64,000 bases of DNA from Diadophis punctatus similis (GCA_023053685.1 JALIGW010000001.1:51581359-51645358); one strand, 5' to 3'. Numbered from the stretch's first letter, positions 11,356 to 23,849 are shown. Notes: generated by a model not told the origin, from the letters alone. Numbers and translations are program-made.

Positions 11356-12233
11356 GATGCTGTGATAGTGTACCAACTTTAATCTGCCAGTTCATGTATA
11401 TGCAGTGCTTTTTTTCTTAAAGTTTCTTAAATGCAGGAGGGAAGTGAAAGAATTATTGACTAGTCATTTGAGTTGATTCAGAAATAGGAAATATATCAGC
11501 CATAAATTTAACTGGTTATGTTAAATTTATGTTAAATTTGGTACAATGTAGGGCCCAGATATGCATTATGTTAGTTATCCAGTCTGTAGGTTTTTTCCCC
11601 CCGTTTCTTCCTCAAAAACATTTAAGGTGGCTTTTGCCTTTATACTTTCCTGAGGAATAATCCCGAAGAATATGTGCTGTGTAATTGTTCTTGGTTTTGT
11701 TCTAAGGAACTCTAGTGTCTTCTTGTCTAATTCACACACATTCATGGATACAATGCAGTCAAATGGTCAGAAGCAGAGCTGATGTTAATTAGCAATGAAA
11801 TGAGGAATGAACTGGCATTAGCCTTGAGACTAATCAATGGGAAAAATCACTTCAAGCAGTAAGCTTAATGAAGTACTATACAGCTGTTTATTTTTAGTCT
11901 TTTTAGCCCGGAAACAAAATCTCTGCTAACTTTAAAAAAAAGCAACCCACCTACCTCTTACTAAAATATTTTTAGAGAAGTGGTCTAGTTCTGATTTAGC
12001 TTTTCTATTAATGATTTTACTCTTCAGCTCTAGTTAACACTTAGCATGCCAGGATGTCATGTCAGACTTTCGATACATGAAACATCACTGCACAAGCTTC
12101 CTCAGTTGCCTGTGTGTTTCTAGGTGAAATTCAAGGTGCTGATTGTCACTTTTAAAGTCTCTTGTGGCTTGGGACTGTGTTTCCTAAAGGACCATCTTCT
12201 CACAGTTGTTTCAGTACAGCATGTTGGGCATGT
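11356..12233. other. No recognised feature
   Basis: AT-rich DNA. The segment 11755-11890 has balanced, less simple sequence, but I can assign it to nothing. Confidence 0.45.
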
Positions 12234-12241
12234 TACGAGTC

Positions 12242-12402
12242 CAGCGGTGGGTTGCTCCCAGTTCGGCCCTGTTCTGCGAACCGGTAGTGGTGGCGGCAGG
12301 AGGCTCCGCCCATTCGCCCGGGACGCTTCTGCGCATGCACAGAAGTGTTGAGTGCGAGCACGCGCGCAAACCAGTAGCAATGGATTTTAGAACCCACTAC
12401 TG
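12242..12402. mobile_element. Short hAT-like MITE, 161 bp, perfect 8-bp TSD
   Basis: The ends are CAGCGGTGGGTTGCTCCC and GAACCCACTACTG, and the duplicated flank TACGAGTC is exact (12234-12241 and 12403-12410). It has the same short subfamily structure as 2701-2851, with an internal GGGACGCTTCTGCGCATGCA block. It is non-coding. Confidence 0.87.
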
Positions 12403-12410
12403 TACGAGTC

Positions 12411-13316
12411 CCATCAGCCAAGGAATGTTGGCTGGTGGAAACTAGATGTACCTTCTTTGCTATAGTAGTTCCTTTCCCTCTGGAACATTCTCCTTTTTGA
12501 GATCAGGATAACCTTGGTGGCCTTCTGTAAAGTTCTATGTCCAGGCCTGTGGCTCTGAGAGTGTGAAGGGCCCCATTTCCTGGCTTTATTGACATTTCTG
12601 GAGACAATTTTTTCTTGGCTACCATATATATTTATTATTGTTTGTCCTACAGTAATTGTTTTTAATTGTCTTATGATTTTTTTGCTGCCTGGAGTCTCTT
12701 GTTTGAAATGGGCAACTATAGAAATTAAATTAAGAAATAAGTCAAATACAAAGGAAATAAATTATTTGCACATATTGCATTTTGTGCCCAGCTGTTATCA
12801 AACAGCCTGTTACAATATCTGCAGCCATGAATAATAAAATATTAAGTATTTATTTAGTATTGCTCAGTGCTCAGATCATTTCATATGTATGATTTTAATC
12901 TTTACCAATATACCTATTCCCCAACTTGCTGGAACTTAAATATTGGGATTTAAATTCTCAGAATTATCAGCTGCAGATCTATGAGACTGGCTGTTTCAGA
13001 AGCCTGTAATACTGCAATTCCCATGTTGCAAACATGAAATTAAAACTGAAAACACATTAACAAGCCTATTTCATTTACTTGTAAACTGTGATTCAATTAA
13101 AACTGAAAGCCAAAAGAATAACCAAGAGAAATAAAAACAATAATAAACAGTATATCGAAGGCCAACCACAATCATATTGTTAACTATTATAAACCAGGTT
13201 CATCAACTTCCTGGCTTAAGTCCAGGAGAAAAGCCATGCCAATTATGGTAACCAGTTGGTCTGCACCAGGGTTTCCATCAAAAGAATAGTATTTTAAACA
13301 GAAGATGAAAGAAAGG
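12411..13316. other. No recognised feature
   Basis: AT-rich DNA. A hydrophobic 81-codon frame at 12589-12834 has no family I recognise and no supporting signals. Confidence 0.45.
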
Positions 13317-13324
13317 GTTACAGT

Positions 13325-13639
13325 CAGTGGTGGGTTCCCACCGGTGCTGTGCGGGACGCCACACCGGTAGGAGCCTGGCAATGATGTCATTTTTAGGCAC
13401 TTTTTTCCGGGTTCTCTGTGTCCTGAGCTGTCAGAAAAAAGCCCTCCCACCCCCCCTTGTTTCAATACTGACCTTTATTCTTCCTCCGAAGCACAGCTGA
13501 GAAGCTCCTCAACTGTGTTTCGGCTTGTAATGTTGTCCTAAGCATGCACGGAAGTGAAATCGCCCGATGGAATGCGAGTTCACTTCTGCGCATGCTTGCG
13601 ATGTGCACTGGTAGCAAAAATAACCAGAACCCTCCGCTG
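13325..13639. mobile_element. hAT-like MITE, 315 bp
   Basis: The left end is CAGTGGTGGGTTCCCACCGG and the right end is AGAACCCTCCGCTG. The flanks GTTACAGT (13317-13324) and GTTACAAT (13640-13647) form an 8-bp duplication with one mismatch. The interior holds AGCATGCACGGAAGTG and CACTTCTGCGCATGC, a weaker version of the hairpin arms seen in the sister copies. Confidence 0.82.
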
Positions 13640-13821
13640 GTTACAATGATACCCTCATGTCAATATATTTAATATTTGCTCTTAATTGTTTAAAGAAATG
13701 ACACATTTACCATGCACTACTTCAATTCTGAACATCTCTCATGTCTAAATTTCTCAGTGTTGCCCTGTGATTGCAATGATGCAGCAACTGAATTCTGTCA
13801 TAAAATAAATATGGAATTATA

Positions 13822-14216
13822 CAGGTAGTCCTCAACTTACAACAGTTCATTTAGTGACCATTCGAAATTACAATGGTGCTAAAAAAGGGATTTATGACCG
13901 TTTTTCACACTTACAACACTGAAGCATCCTTGTAGTCACATGATCAAAATTCAGATGTTCGGCAACTGGTTCATATTTATGACAGTCGCAGGATCCCAGG
14001 GTCATGTGATCCCTTTTTGCGACCTTCTGACAAGCAAAGCCAATGGGGAAACCAGATTCACTTAACAACCATGTTACTTACTTAGCAACTGCAGTGGTTC
14101 ACTTAACAATTGTGGCAAGAAAGGTCGTAAAATGGGGCAAAACTCACTTAACAAGTGTTTCACTTAGCAACATAAATTTTGGGGTCAATTGTGGTCGTAA
14201 GGTCAAGGACTACCTG
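13822..14216. mobile_element. Tigger-like MITE with TA duplication, 395 bp
   Basis: The termini CAGGTAGTCCT-CAACTTAC and GTCAAGGACTACCTG are inverted, with TA on each side (13820-13821 and 14217-14218). The body is made of phrases such as 'cacttaacaa', 'cacttagcaa' and 'gtcgtaa'. Older relatives occur at 34722-35049, 54705-55108 and probably 22446-22872. There is no transposase frame, and the 83-codon frame inside is chance. Confidence 0.85.
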
Positions 14217-14218
14217 TA

Positions 14219-15455
14219 CTATCCAGTAACTGAATATAATTCAGTGTATAATATCACCAATTTTTCCACACTTACTTACCATGCATTTGATTAAGTTTCA
14301 AGCACAGCTGTTTTAATTATACAGAAGCCTTTTTGTCAGTAACATTAGAACAAAACACAGGAACTTTTCTCAAATCTGCAGCTCAACCAGTCTTTACACT
14401 CTTACCACCAGGGACATCTTTAAGTCAATTTCACCGTTGGAAGATGAAAACATTACTGTGAGAGCATTAATTAGGTCTGGGCTGACAAGTCTTAATTTAA
14501 ACGTACTGTTTGCAAAGGAGAAGTAGAAATGTAATATAAAGTAGGGGGAAATATATAGGCTTCAGTTCAAATATCATACAATAAGCAAACCTGCAACCAA
14601 ATTGCTAGAAGGTAGTAATAACGAAATTGCTGCAAACAAATTGTGTTTCCCAAAATAACAAAGCACAAATGCATTTTGAAATAACTCCCATCCATTTTAA
14701 TGGAGCTTACATCAAGAAAGGATATTTAGGCGCAGCATCTCAGGAGAGAATTTTCAAAGAGAGTAAAGATTTGTTTTGAAAAGGAGATTTGGGTATCTGT
14801 CTGAAGCCTGTCTTAAAACACTGCATTAAAACTGAATGTTTAGAAGTCTGACTAGAATCCAATGAAAGTAGGTCAGTTAATTTTCAATATTCCCACATCC
14901 ATCCTAATAGAAGTCAAGGCTACAAATTCTTAATATTGTAGCATGTCAGGGAGAAAGGGAGCATTTAAAAAAAAGGGCGGGGTGTATTTAAATTTCTTTA
15001 AGAACAATCCTAAGTGGGGAGACAGGTCAAAGAGGAGTACTGACCATCACTTCCAAAGCCCTGTCAGGTCACACCAGCCAGGGAGGAAAATGCAAAAGGA
15101 CTTTTAATGGATTTAAATAAACTAAGCTTTAATGTTTAACAGTTATAATAAAAACCAGCCAGGAGTTACAGATATTAAAAGGTTGCAGTCCTATGCATTT
15201 GACTGTCAACTTCACTGAGTTCACAAGTTAATAATCAAGTACAGGATAAAACTGGATACCCTACACTGAAAATAGGCTTTATTTACACCACATTGTTACA
15301 GGCGTGGGATGTCAGGTTAGGTTTAGATAATTTCCTGAGAAATTAATACATTGCTTTAAAATGCTGCTTCCTTTTAAAGCAAATGACCTTTGTAAGTGAT
15401 TACACAGCTTAATTTTGTTATTTGTTTTATTTATGTCCCTTGAACTAAGCGAGTG
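14219..15455. other. No recognised feature
   Basis: AT-rich DNA without an identifiable repeat. A short poly-A and G-rich tract lies at about 14967-14982. Confidence 0.5.
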
Positions 15456-15459
15456 TCGT

Positions 15460-15822
15460 GAGTGCAACTTGACTCTTGGGGACTACACATACATATCCAT
15501 GTGGCTTTCTTAGCAACAGTAGAGAAGTAAGTTTGTCATTGCTTCCTTCCATGATGTTCTTTCAAGTTCCCTGTCTAGCAACACCCCAGAGGATATCACC
15601 TGTCACCTGCTATTACTTTAAATAGTTTTATTTATTGATCGATTAGAATTATATCCTGTCTTTCCTTCCAGAAGTCGAGGCAGCATATATAACACTTCCT
15701 CCTCCAATTTTCCCCACACCATCATCTCTGAGTACAAAGTCAGCTTCTATGGATGGGGGTAGTCCTGAACCTGGGCTCCCCAATGCTAGCCCTACAGTTT
15801 AACCACTGCACCATATTGAGTC
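15460..15822 (-). repeat. Possible old tRNA-type SINE
   Basis: On the minus strand, 15770-15822 reads like a tRNA-derived head: ATGGTGCAGTGGTTAAACTG followed about 30 nt later by CCAGGTTCAGGACT, which resemble pol III A and B boxes. The remainder toward 15460 could be its body but has no close partner in this window. The call rests on the box pattern alone. Confidence 0.4.
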
Positions 15823-16111
15823 TCCAATTACTGTGAATTAAATTACTGCAATAAAAGTCCTGCTGGGAATTTAAAAGCTGAAACAAATAATACATAGACA
15901 TTATGAAAGTTGTAAAAGAAGAAAAAGATCACCATCCAAGTAATCTCAGCGTTTTTGGGTTACTTTGGTAGCTTGTGGGAATCAAACTCAGGTACAGAAC
16001 TAGGCAAGGCCAACAACAGCCATGGAATTTGCTAAAGAGTTTGGAATTTGTTAGCAGGAACTGAAAACTGGAGATATCAACAGCGAAGGTTAAAAATGAT
16101 CATCTTTTTAT

Positions 16112-16114
16112 AAG

Positions 16115-16181
<67 letters not shown>
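16112..16181. repeat. (GA)n microsatellite
   Basis: About 70 bp of GA dinucleotides with one AAGA interruption. Confidence 0.98.
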
Positions 16182-16184
<3 letters not shown>

Positions 16185-17640
16185 AAAGGAAAAAGGACAA
16201 ATTACCCCCAAGACCATATTCTTTAACTCACTGAAGCAGAACATGTTTATTTGATTTGTTTGTATGCCTATTACAAAAATGCTACTTTGGGATTCTAGGA
16301 ACCCAGCCTGTCAATTTTTCAGCCTATGCACTTTCATGGTTGCTTAGAGCTGTTTAATGCAAATACAGTTCCAGTAAGAGATTTCATGCCCTTAAATTAC
16401 ACCCAGTTAAAGGAGAATGAAAATGTAAGGTAAATAACTATAATCAGGCATATTATCTTTCTCTTGGCACCTCTCACTTTGCAGACATATTTAAAGATAT
16501 CTCTAGGGTCCTATCCTTTTTAAGAAGCAGCAGAATAGTTCCTGGAATATTACTTACGATGCTGTACTGTGAACATGACACAGGTTAAAATGTCATCTTT
16601 TTAAAAAAAGGAATGAGAGAGAACGAGAGAGAAGAAACTCTCGGCCGTATAGCCATTCTTGTTTAGACACATTAAAAAAGAGAGATGAAAGAAGCATTTC
16701 CAGCATGAGAAATCAAACATGATAAAGAGAATTTGAACAAGACTTTCATGTACAGACTGCTGACAAACAACGATGCCACACGAAGGCATTGCACAGGAAT
16801 TCCAGTAAGAAAATTATTATTATTATTTAAATGAGGTTTAACCTGTGTTCTTCAAGCCACCAATCTCCAAAAGTTTGAACTCAAATATTATTCATAAGAA
16901 TATAAGGCCACCTCTGATGACTATATAGATGAGCTTTGTTCCCCCTATGGTCAGATTCTTATCTGAAGGCCTCACATACGACATTACTTTACTTGCTTAC
17001 TTGCTTCTCGCTTACTGTATATTCCACAATGATCAATAATTCAGAGGGATATTGACTCTGCTATTAAAAGGAATATCATAATATAGTACAAGTGCTGCAT
17101 ATGTAACTTTTCTAATGTTATATTTATTTTGTAACCTCTGGTAACTTTTGTTCTTTATTCATTTTTATCTTAAAGCAATATAGTGATAGAAATTATATAA
17201 AGAAATTCACAAGAAACAGCCACAGGAACCAATGTTGTTTCAATTTTTTTTCTTTTACATTTTAATCACTAGTAGAGTTGAGGGCTTGTTGGAGTAAGAG
17301 GTGGGCTCTAAAAGTAAGTATGATAATACAAAACATGTATCACTTTGAAGTGTTGAAAGTTTGGTAAAAGACTGGCAGACCCAGGGAAGGAATCAAGCAA
17401 GAAATTAGTTTGGAATCCCTATGTAGGCACAAAAGGGCAAAGTCCAATTTTCCTTGAATGCTGTTGAACCTTATCTAGTCCTACCCAGGTGCAAACCATT
17501 AGTCTAAGAAGATTCCTGGATATAGGCTTGAGCCTACACAGTCAGCTAGTTGAATTCTTCACATGCGGATCTAGTTGTTTGCCCCAACACAAAGAAATCT
17601 TAGAAATTCCTTACTTTCTTCTAAATTTGGTCAGTTAAGC
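16182..17640. other. No recognised feature
   Basis: AT-rich DNA. I see no coding or repeat signal apart from short A and T runs. Confidence 0.5.
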
Positions 17641-17655
17641 AGCTTGGATATTTTT

Positions 17656-17914
17656 TGTTTGTTTGTTTGTTTATTTATTTATTTGTGACATTTATATACC
17701 GCCTCACAGTGCAAGCACTCTAAGCGGTTTACACCAGTAAGTAATGTATATTTACATTGCCCCCAACAATCTGGGTCCTTATTTTACCTACCTCGGAAGG
17801 ATGGAAGGCTGAGTAAACCTTGAGCCGGCGAGATTTGAACCGCTGACCTGCGGATCATAGTCAGCTAAAGTGGCCTGCAGTACCCCCTCTAACCACTACG
17901 CCAGCTCGGCTCAT
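17656..17914 (-). repeat. tRNA-derived squamate SINE
   Basis: In reverse orientation it begins at about 17914 with GAGCCGAGCTGGCGTAGTGG (A-box region). The B-box-like GGTTCAAATCTCGCC sits near 17827-17841, followed by CCTTCCATCCTTCCGAGGTA and the 3' part AAACCGCTTAGAGTGCTTGC. It ends in an AAATAAATAAACAAAC tail. Relatives lie at 30611, 37650, 50884, 52266 and 56061. Confidence 0.8.
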
Positions 17915-17915
17915 C

Positions 17916-18324
17916 CAAAGCATGGATATATGCCATGCTTTGAAAGAAGAGTGTAATCTGGTCAAATATAAACTAAAATGTTGTGCCAATATTTGAAAAC
18001 TGCATATAGGATAAAGAATTAAGAGAGTTATATACCTCTGCTCTAAAACATGTTCATTTCAGTTGGCTCATAGCATGCAAAAGAATTAAGAAGCAAAGGG
18101 CCAAGTTGTCTATAAGAACCTGGGGAAAAGGCTGAAATGTCAATAAACAGAAATAAACAGTGGCTCACATTCTTTTTTTCAAAGATTAGAGGGTAATTGC
18201 TGAATCTTCATGGCCCTTAATTATGACTCATAAGTAAGATCTCCATTAGCTCTAATGACCTGGAATAGCATCAGTTTTATAGTCAATAATCTTTAGGTGC
18301 ATAACATAAAATAAAATCATGCAT
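17916..18324. other. No recognised feature
   Basis: AT-rich DNA with no repeat signature. Confidence 0.5.
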
Positions 18325-18725
18325 GTCATGGGGAAAGTAGCCACATAGAAATGTCTCTTCTCTCAAAATACTAGGTCCAGGGGTTATCTAATGAAGACGA
18401 TTAAAAGAAGGTTAACCACACAGCACATTACTGACTTGTGGAATGTATTACCATGAGATGCAATGGCCACTAACCTGGATAATTTTTTAAAAGGGTTGGA
18501 AAAAAATCATAGAAGACCAGCCTACAAAGGGCTATTAGTTTTGAAGGCTCAATGTTGCCTTCAGGGCAGAGACAGCAGGCCTCCAAATGTCAGTTCAGGG
18601 CAACAGCAGTGAAAAAGAGTTATGTCTCCAGCTCCTGCTTGTAAGCATTCTAGAGGCATCTGGCTGGCCATTGCAAGAAACAAAATGCTGGAGGATGATC
18701 CAGCAGTTGGGCTATTCTGATGTAC
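18325..18725 (+). repeat. CR1/L3-like LINE 3' end
   Basis: The stretch reads as the 3' part of a reptile LINE: 'tgtggaatgtattaccatga' and 'gatgcaatggccactaacct' (once codons for the end of the reverse-transcriptase protein), then 'gcatctggctggccattgca' and a 'gatgatccagcagttgggct' end block. It is diverged and has stops in every frame. The exact LINE clade is uncertain. Confidence 0.6.
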
Positions 18726-18730
18726 TTAAG

Positions 18731-19488
18731 ATACTTCATCAATGAGGTATTATTCTTTATGCAGTTCCATGTGCCAGCAGGATAAATGAAATGGGATAAT
18801 GCAGGGATGCAGCAAACAATACATATCCACCTACCATGTACCGGTATTTGCTGGTAGAGCAATTTTGGGATACCAGCTTCCCTTTATTCCAAGATCAGCT
18901 ATGTATCAATCTAACATGCAGTTTATGTTCCAGCCTTAATGATGCATCGTTGACAAAATGACAGGCTTAGGACATAAGTGTAGGTCAATTTGTTCCAGAT
19001 TATTCCTGTTGTTGAATGAAATGAAACATCTTTTTTGTTGGTTGTTTCATTATTGCACTATGCATTTGTTCCCTATGACACTGAGATTTAGAATTCTTTT
19101 TAAGTCAGAACCCTGCTTGAACTGGAAACCATCTATTTGTATCTGCTGGTGAAATATACCGTACACCCCTAATAAATGGAACTCATAGTCTGCTAACAGC
19201 AAATGCAAGCCTTCTTTGATTTTCATCATCTGTCCTTGTATAAACTTCTAAGATTATTATATAACACATTCAACTCATAGGCATGATGCACTGTTTCTAA
19301 TCAAATTGATATTAATATTAAAACTTGTTATTTTCAAATGTAAACCAATTAACTACTGTACTTGAAATTCAACCCTGCTTCCATAGTTTCTTTAATAATT
19401 GCTTTAGGATCATTACTATTTTTTGCTGCAATAAACTTTCTTTAATACATATAGAATATGCAATTCTCATTTCTTATCAGTCCTATAA
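18731..19488. other. No recognised feature
   Basis: AT-rich DNA. Two short frames (18650-18862 minus and 18958-19152 plus) have no support. Confidence 0.5.
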
Positions 19489-19489
19489 A

Positions 19490-19556
19490 TTTTTTTTGTG
19501 AGATTTATATACCGCCTCACAGTGAAAGCACTCTCTAAGCGGTTTTATAGTGCACA
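19490..19556 (-). repeat. 3' fragment of the tRNA-derived SINE
   Basis: The phrases 'tttatataccgcctcacagt' and 'ctctctaagcggtttta' match the 3' part of the SINE at 17656-17914. The head and middle are missing. Confidence 0.65.
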
Positions 19557-19912
19557 TGTTGCTTAACAATATTATGAGCACTTATCACATTTCATAATGA
19601 AATTCAGAAATATCATCCAGCATATTAAAGAACTATCTTCTGTTCTTCCCAATCAGGATGTAATTCCATTCTTCTCCTATATTATTTTGCCTAAAGCTGC
19701 TGCCACATTCCATATACAAAACATAAAATTTGGAAACATACTCCAAAATAAGAAATCAAGGATGAGCCATTGGCAAAAAATTCTTGCCACATCCCATATC
19801 CCGGGATTCAAACCATCTTCTTTTCCCTTGTTGCAACTGCCATAATTTTGGGAAAAATCATGGAAATGTTCCTTTAATGAACTAAAAAAAAATATGGAAA
19901 AAAGCACTAATT

Positions 19913-20170
19913 CAGCAGTTCTCAACCTGGGGGTCACAAACCCCTTTGGGGGTCAAATGACCCTTTCACAGGGGTCAGGAGACTTTGCCCGGACACTGCC
20001 ATTTGGGTTCTTTTACCCTCTGCGCATGCGCAAAATGCTTTGCACATACGCAGAGGGTAAAAGAACCCAAATGGTGGCGGCAGGGCAGGGATCGCCACGG
20101 CGGGCAGGGCGGCGGGGTGGGTCTTGGTGAGGGTGCGGGGGAGGGGCATTAGGAAGGTTGAGAACCACTG
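19913..20170. mobile_element. SPIN-like hAT MITE, 258 bp, perfect 8-bp TSD
   Basis: The left end CAGCAGTTCTCAACCTGG and the right end (minus strand) CAGTGGTTCTCAACCTTCC are inverted repeats. The exact duplication CACTAATT flanks it (19905-19912 and 20171-20178). The subterminal blocks GACCCTTTCACAGGGGTC and CCCCTTTGGGGGTC resemble the SPIN/OposCharlie hAT group described in tetrapods. The centre is a long hairpin: GGTTCTTTTACCCTCTGCGC pairs with its inverse near 20044-20070. It is non-coding. Confidence 0.85.
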
Positions 20171-20178
20171 CACTAATT

Positions 20179-21273
20179 GGACATACTGTCACACTGGTCA
20201 GTTGGAATGAACAACTACTGTGCAGGGTTCCCAGCTTTTAAATGCAACAGCGCTGAAGACAACCAACTCATTTGTTGGTTTCAAACTATTGTTGAGGAAT
20301 TGGGAACAGGGAAGTTGAAATGGTAGGAAAATGCAAATACTCTAAGTGCAGTGCAATGGTAAAGTGATTTACTTTCCACTATGCCAAATGTATGCATGGA
20401 ATCTGTTGGGCATAAAGATCAATATCTGTAAGTATAATAATTTCTGTGACCCATCATACTGCCTACCTCTGGCCTAAAGACAAAGCATGGGAGCAATAGG
20501 GAAGGGATTTACCATTGTGAACTGTCTTGTTTTTTTAAAAAAACATTGCCTGCACACAGTATTTACAAGTGATAATTGTACAGAATACAAGCAGCGCATA
20601 TATGTATTTAAATAAAATCATACTTTATATTCATGCAAAAAGGCAAGCAAACTTGCCTATATACTAAAGTTTCAATTTTCCTCCATTATGTCTTTTTGCA
20701 GGGAATTTTTCAAACAAGAAGGCTTGTTATATGGAACATAAGAAGTTAATATAAAAATCCAGCCCTTGAAAACTACTGAATATATAAATTAATGCCCCAT
20801 GTCTTGAACCCAGTCAGTTAAAAGAAACGTGTTCTATTAGGGTCTATGAATACAGTTGTAATCTAAGCTTTCTTTATTTACTTATCAAATTTGCATACCA
20901 TGGTGACTCACCACAATTAAAACATCCATACTACCGGTATATATTTAATAAGTAAGATACTCAACAACACTTCACAATAAAAGTAAAAATAAAAAAGTAA
21001 AACTTGAATACATTCCTTCCCATTTAAAACAATTTTACTGTGTTTCTCAATAACACATGTATGATAAGTATGATAAGAAATTCAGTAGACTGGTTAAAGT
21101 ATTTTTATCACTGAAAATATTGTGGAAATCTAAAAGGCTTTCTGAGTGTAGCTGGGAGCTCAAAAAATGTAAAAATAAATGATTTGGACTACAGTGAAAT
21201 TCCTCCTTTGAAATTAGAGCTAATAGGCATAAACTTTTTTTCTTAACTTTTTCTACCAGCAAGAATAAAGAAG
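20179..21273. other. No recognised feature
   Basis: AT-rich DNA. No repeat or coding signal is supported. Confidence 0.5.
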
Positions 21274-21281
21274 GCTCTAAT

Positions 21282-21370
21282 CAGAGGTCTCCAACCTTGG
21301 CAACTTTATGAGGTGTGGACTTCAATTCCCAGAAGTCCTCAGCCAGCATAGCCAAGGTTGGAGACCTCTG
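21282..21370. mobile_element. Short fold-back hAT-like MITE, 89 bp
   Basis: The ends CAGAGGTCTCCAACCTTGGC and GCCAAGGTTGGAGACCTCTG are exact inverses. The interior contains GGACTTCAATTCCCAGAAGT, also found as GGACTTCAACTCCCAAAATT in the element at 37914-38048. The flanks share only TCTAA in register, so the target duplication is degraded. Confidence 0.75.
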
Positions 21371-21378
21371 CGTCTAAG

Positions 21379-22015
21379 TAATTCACCAGGGAGTAAGTCA
21401 AATCTCCAGCCCAAAGAAACTACAGGCAAAAGAATGTGCTTCTTAAATCCACCTGTCCTTACAATTCTAATTAAGAAGTTCATAAGTACTGTTGAAGGCT
21501 ATTTTCTTAGAAATGAAACAAGTATACAAAACAGTTGATCCAGTAACTGCAACCCACCACAGTGCTATTTATCTATATTCTGAAATTAAGGATGGAAATA
21601 GTATATGTTTAGTTGTGCACCCTTTTTTACTGCAATGTGGTAACATTCTTAAAGTTTCTGTTTTACTGGATGTGGGGAAAACTCTGTTCTTGAATAGCAC
21701 TGCATGAAAATCAACTTGAAGAACATAATGAAGAATGAAGGAGTTAGTATCAGATATTATAAATCACAAATCACTTCAAGCTTTAAAGATGCACCAGTGG
21801 CCATCAACTGAACCAAGTCTGCTAATCTACAGATAATTATTTGAGGATTATTAAAACACAGAATAGCAACATTTTAATAAAAGGCTTTCTATAATGCTGA
21901 ATCTTAGTATTTAATTTCTGAATATATCACTCATAAAGATTCCTGTTATTTAATATAATGACTGTAAATGCACTAATCCTAATAGTGATTTAGACCACAG
22001 GATTTCTTTCTTTCT
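21379..22015. other. No recognised feature
   Basis: AT-rich DNA. Short frames at 21308-21538 and 21492-21707 have no recognisable domain. Confidence 0.45.
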
Positions 22016-22022
22016 TTCTTTT

Positions 22023-22145
22023 TTATTGATTTATTTGTCAAAAATGTATAGGATAGTAGTAGTTTGTATAAACATAAGTAAAAATAACGATAAAAGAGGA
22101 CAATAGGACAGTAGGACAGGGACGGTAGGCACAGTGGTGCGCTTA
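22023..22145 (-). repeat. Interspersed repeat R2, probable LINE 3' end
   Basis: On the minus strand it reads 'gcaccactgtgcctaccgtc', 'cctgtcctactgtcctattg' and then an A/T tail 'gacaaataaatcaataaaa'. The same order occurs on the plus strand at 52795-53150, so the two are copies of one family. The 3' position of the AT tail suggests a retrotransposon 3' end. Confidence 0.6.
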
Positions 22146-22164
22146 TGCTTATACTGGTAAAGTT

Positions 22165-22262
22165 CGTTCATTCATTCATTCATTCATTCATTCATTCATT
22201 CATTCATTCATTCATTCATTCATTCATTCAATCAAACAATCAAACAATCAAACAATCAATCA
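22165..22262. repeat. (TTCA)n microsatellite with (AATC) extension
   Basis: About 65 bp of TTCA units passes into AATCAAAC-type units. The 67-codon frame across it is made of the repeat. Confidence 0.97.
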
Positions 22263-22445
22263 GTCAACCTACGCATCCTAAGCAAATATGGTTACATATC
22301 CTTACCATCAGTCTTTCTAAACAAGTAATGAATGCCATATTTTACTAAAACCACCCCATAAGAGGGAGTGAGAACATGTGGTAGAGCCCACAAGTCAGTT
22401 TACGTTGATGGGTGTTTTTGGTTTTTAACTGGACTGCCAATTGCA

Positions 22446-22872
22446 GACAGTCCTTGCTGCACAACCCTTTGAAGTTGCAATGGCCTTGGAAAGGGTGTTT
22501 TATAGCCTATAAACTTCTGGCCGATCACACTACTTCCCTGGGGTCATAATACTACATTTCAGGGTGCCTGGCAACCAGCTTACATTTACAACCAGTTCCA
22601 AAGGCTCCACTAGTTTTAAAGTCTCCACATTCACGGGATTGCAATTTGCAATGTTTTTGGCCATTTTCCAGCAGAAATGGCAAGAAAGTCTCATTGGATA
22701 TGTTGGGTTCACTTAACTACACATGGTATGCTTAAAAATCATGGGGTTCTCACTTTATGACCATGTAAAACTTATTGTACAATTGAGTCAGATCACATGG
22801 TGACCTGCTTAATCATTGTTCCTACTTATGACCAAAATTCCAAACCCATGGGTTGTTAAGCATGGACTACCT
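22446..22872. mobile_element. Old diverged Tigger-like MITE
   Basis: It begins CAGACAGTCCTTGCTGCACA and ends GTTAAGCATGGACTACCT, which correspond to the diverged termini of the 13822-14216 family. Internal phrases such as 'ttcacttaactac' and 'tttatgaccatg' match that family's style. The boundaries and target duplication are uncertain. Confidence 0.55.
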
Positions 22873-23849
22873 ATTACCATCTATAGATGTAATGTTTACT
22901 CTGTTGATTTGTAATTACTTCTAACTACCCAAAGTTATCATGATGAAATGGGCACCATATAAATTTAAATAAGTAAAATAGATAAACAAGTGCTTCCTGC
23001 TTTTGGAAACAGATATATTATTGTACTACAGGCCAAGTGAGCAGCAAAATACTGAAATAAACCTCAATCTTACATCCTCACCAGCCTCTAATCCTAGATC
23101 TAAATCACTGAATCACAGACATCAATAGAATTATACTTTTTGGGACCCACTCAATTCCATGCAACAGGAAAATAATGTGCAATTGAGAAACATATCTCCC
23201 ACAGTGATACTCTAGTCAGTTCATCAAGATTCATTCATAACCAATAGTAGTAATAATAGTAATGGAAAATATTAGGAAAGTATTTTTAGAAAATACTTTC
23301 CAAATACAGTACTTTCTAAATACTGTATTTAGAAAATACAGGAATGGAAAAGCTCAAAAATTGGACTCTATCAAAAGCTTACTTTGGGCATTATTTGCCT
23401 GTAGCCTCCCCAGCGAAGCCAAATATTATAGATTTTGAAAGCTTGGGTTGCAATGTACAATACGCAGACATTGGGGCAGCAATGGCACCCAGGGTTACTT
23501 ACTTTATTAACTTACTGTCTTAAGAAACATAGTATCATACAATAGCCGTACTTCCATTTCCTCCCTGTTAATCTGATTTGCAATGCACAACTATGAAAAG
23601 ACTAAAAGTATGTGTAATATTGCAAAAATAATAAAATCTATGTCCCTGAGGCATGCACAGGATAAAACCTCAATCTGCATTATCAGCAGTTTATGAAATT
23701 TATGGTAAGCCAGTGGTAAAAGAGACATCTTGCCATGCTCACTGTCTTAACTTCCTGTTGGCACATTGGGTGGCATTGCTGAAAATGTTTGGGTTTACAT
23801 TGTTTCCATATGCAATGCACTGTGACACAAGAGGACAAATGCCACTATA
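22873..23849. other. No coding feature; two adjacent small hairpins
   Basis: The only structure seen is a pair of perfect hairpins at 23275-23301 and 23302-23330. The remainder is AT-rich without a repeat signature. Confidence 0.5.
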
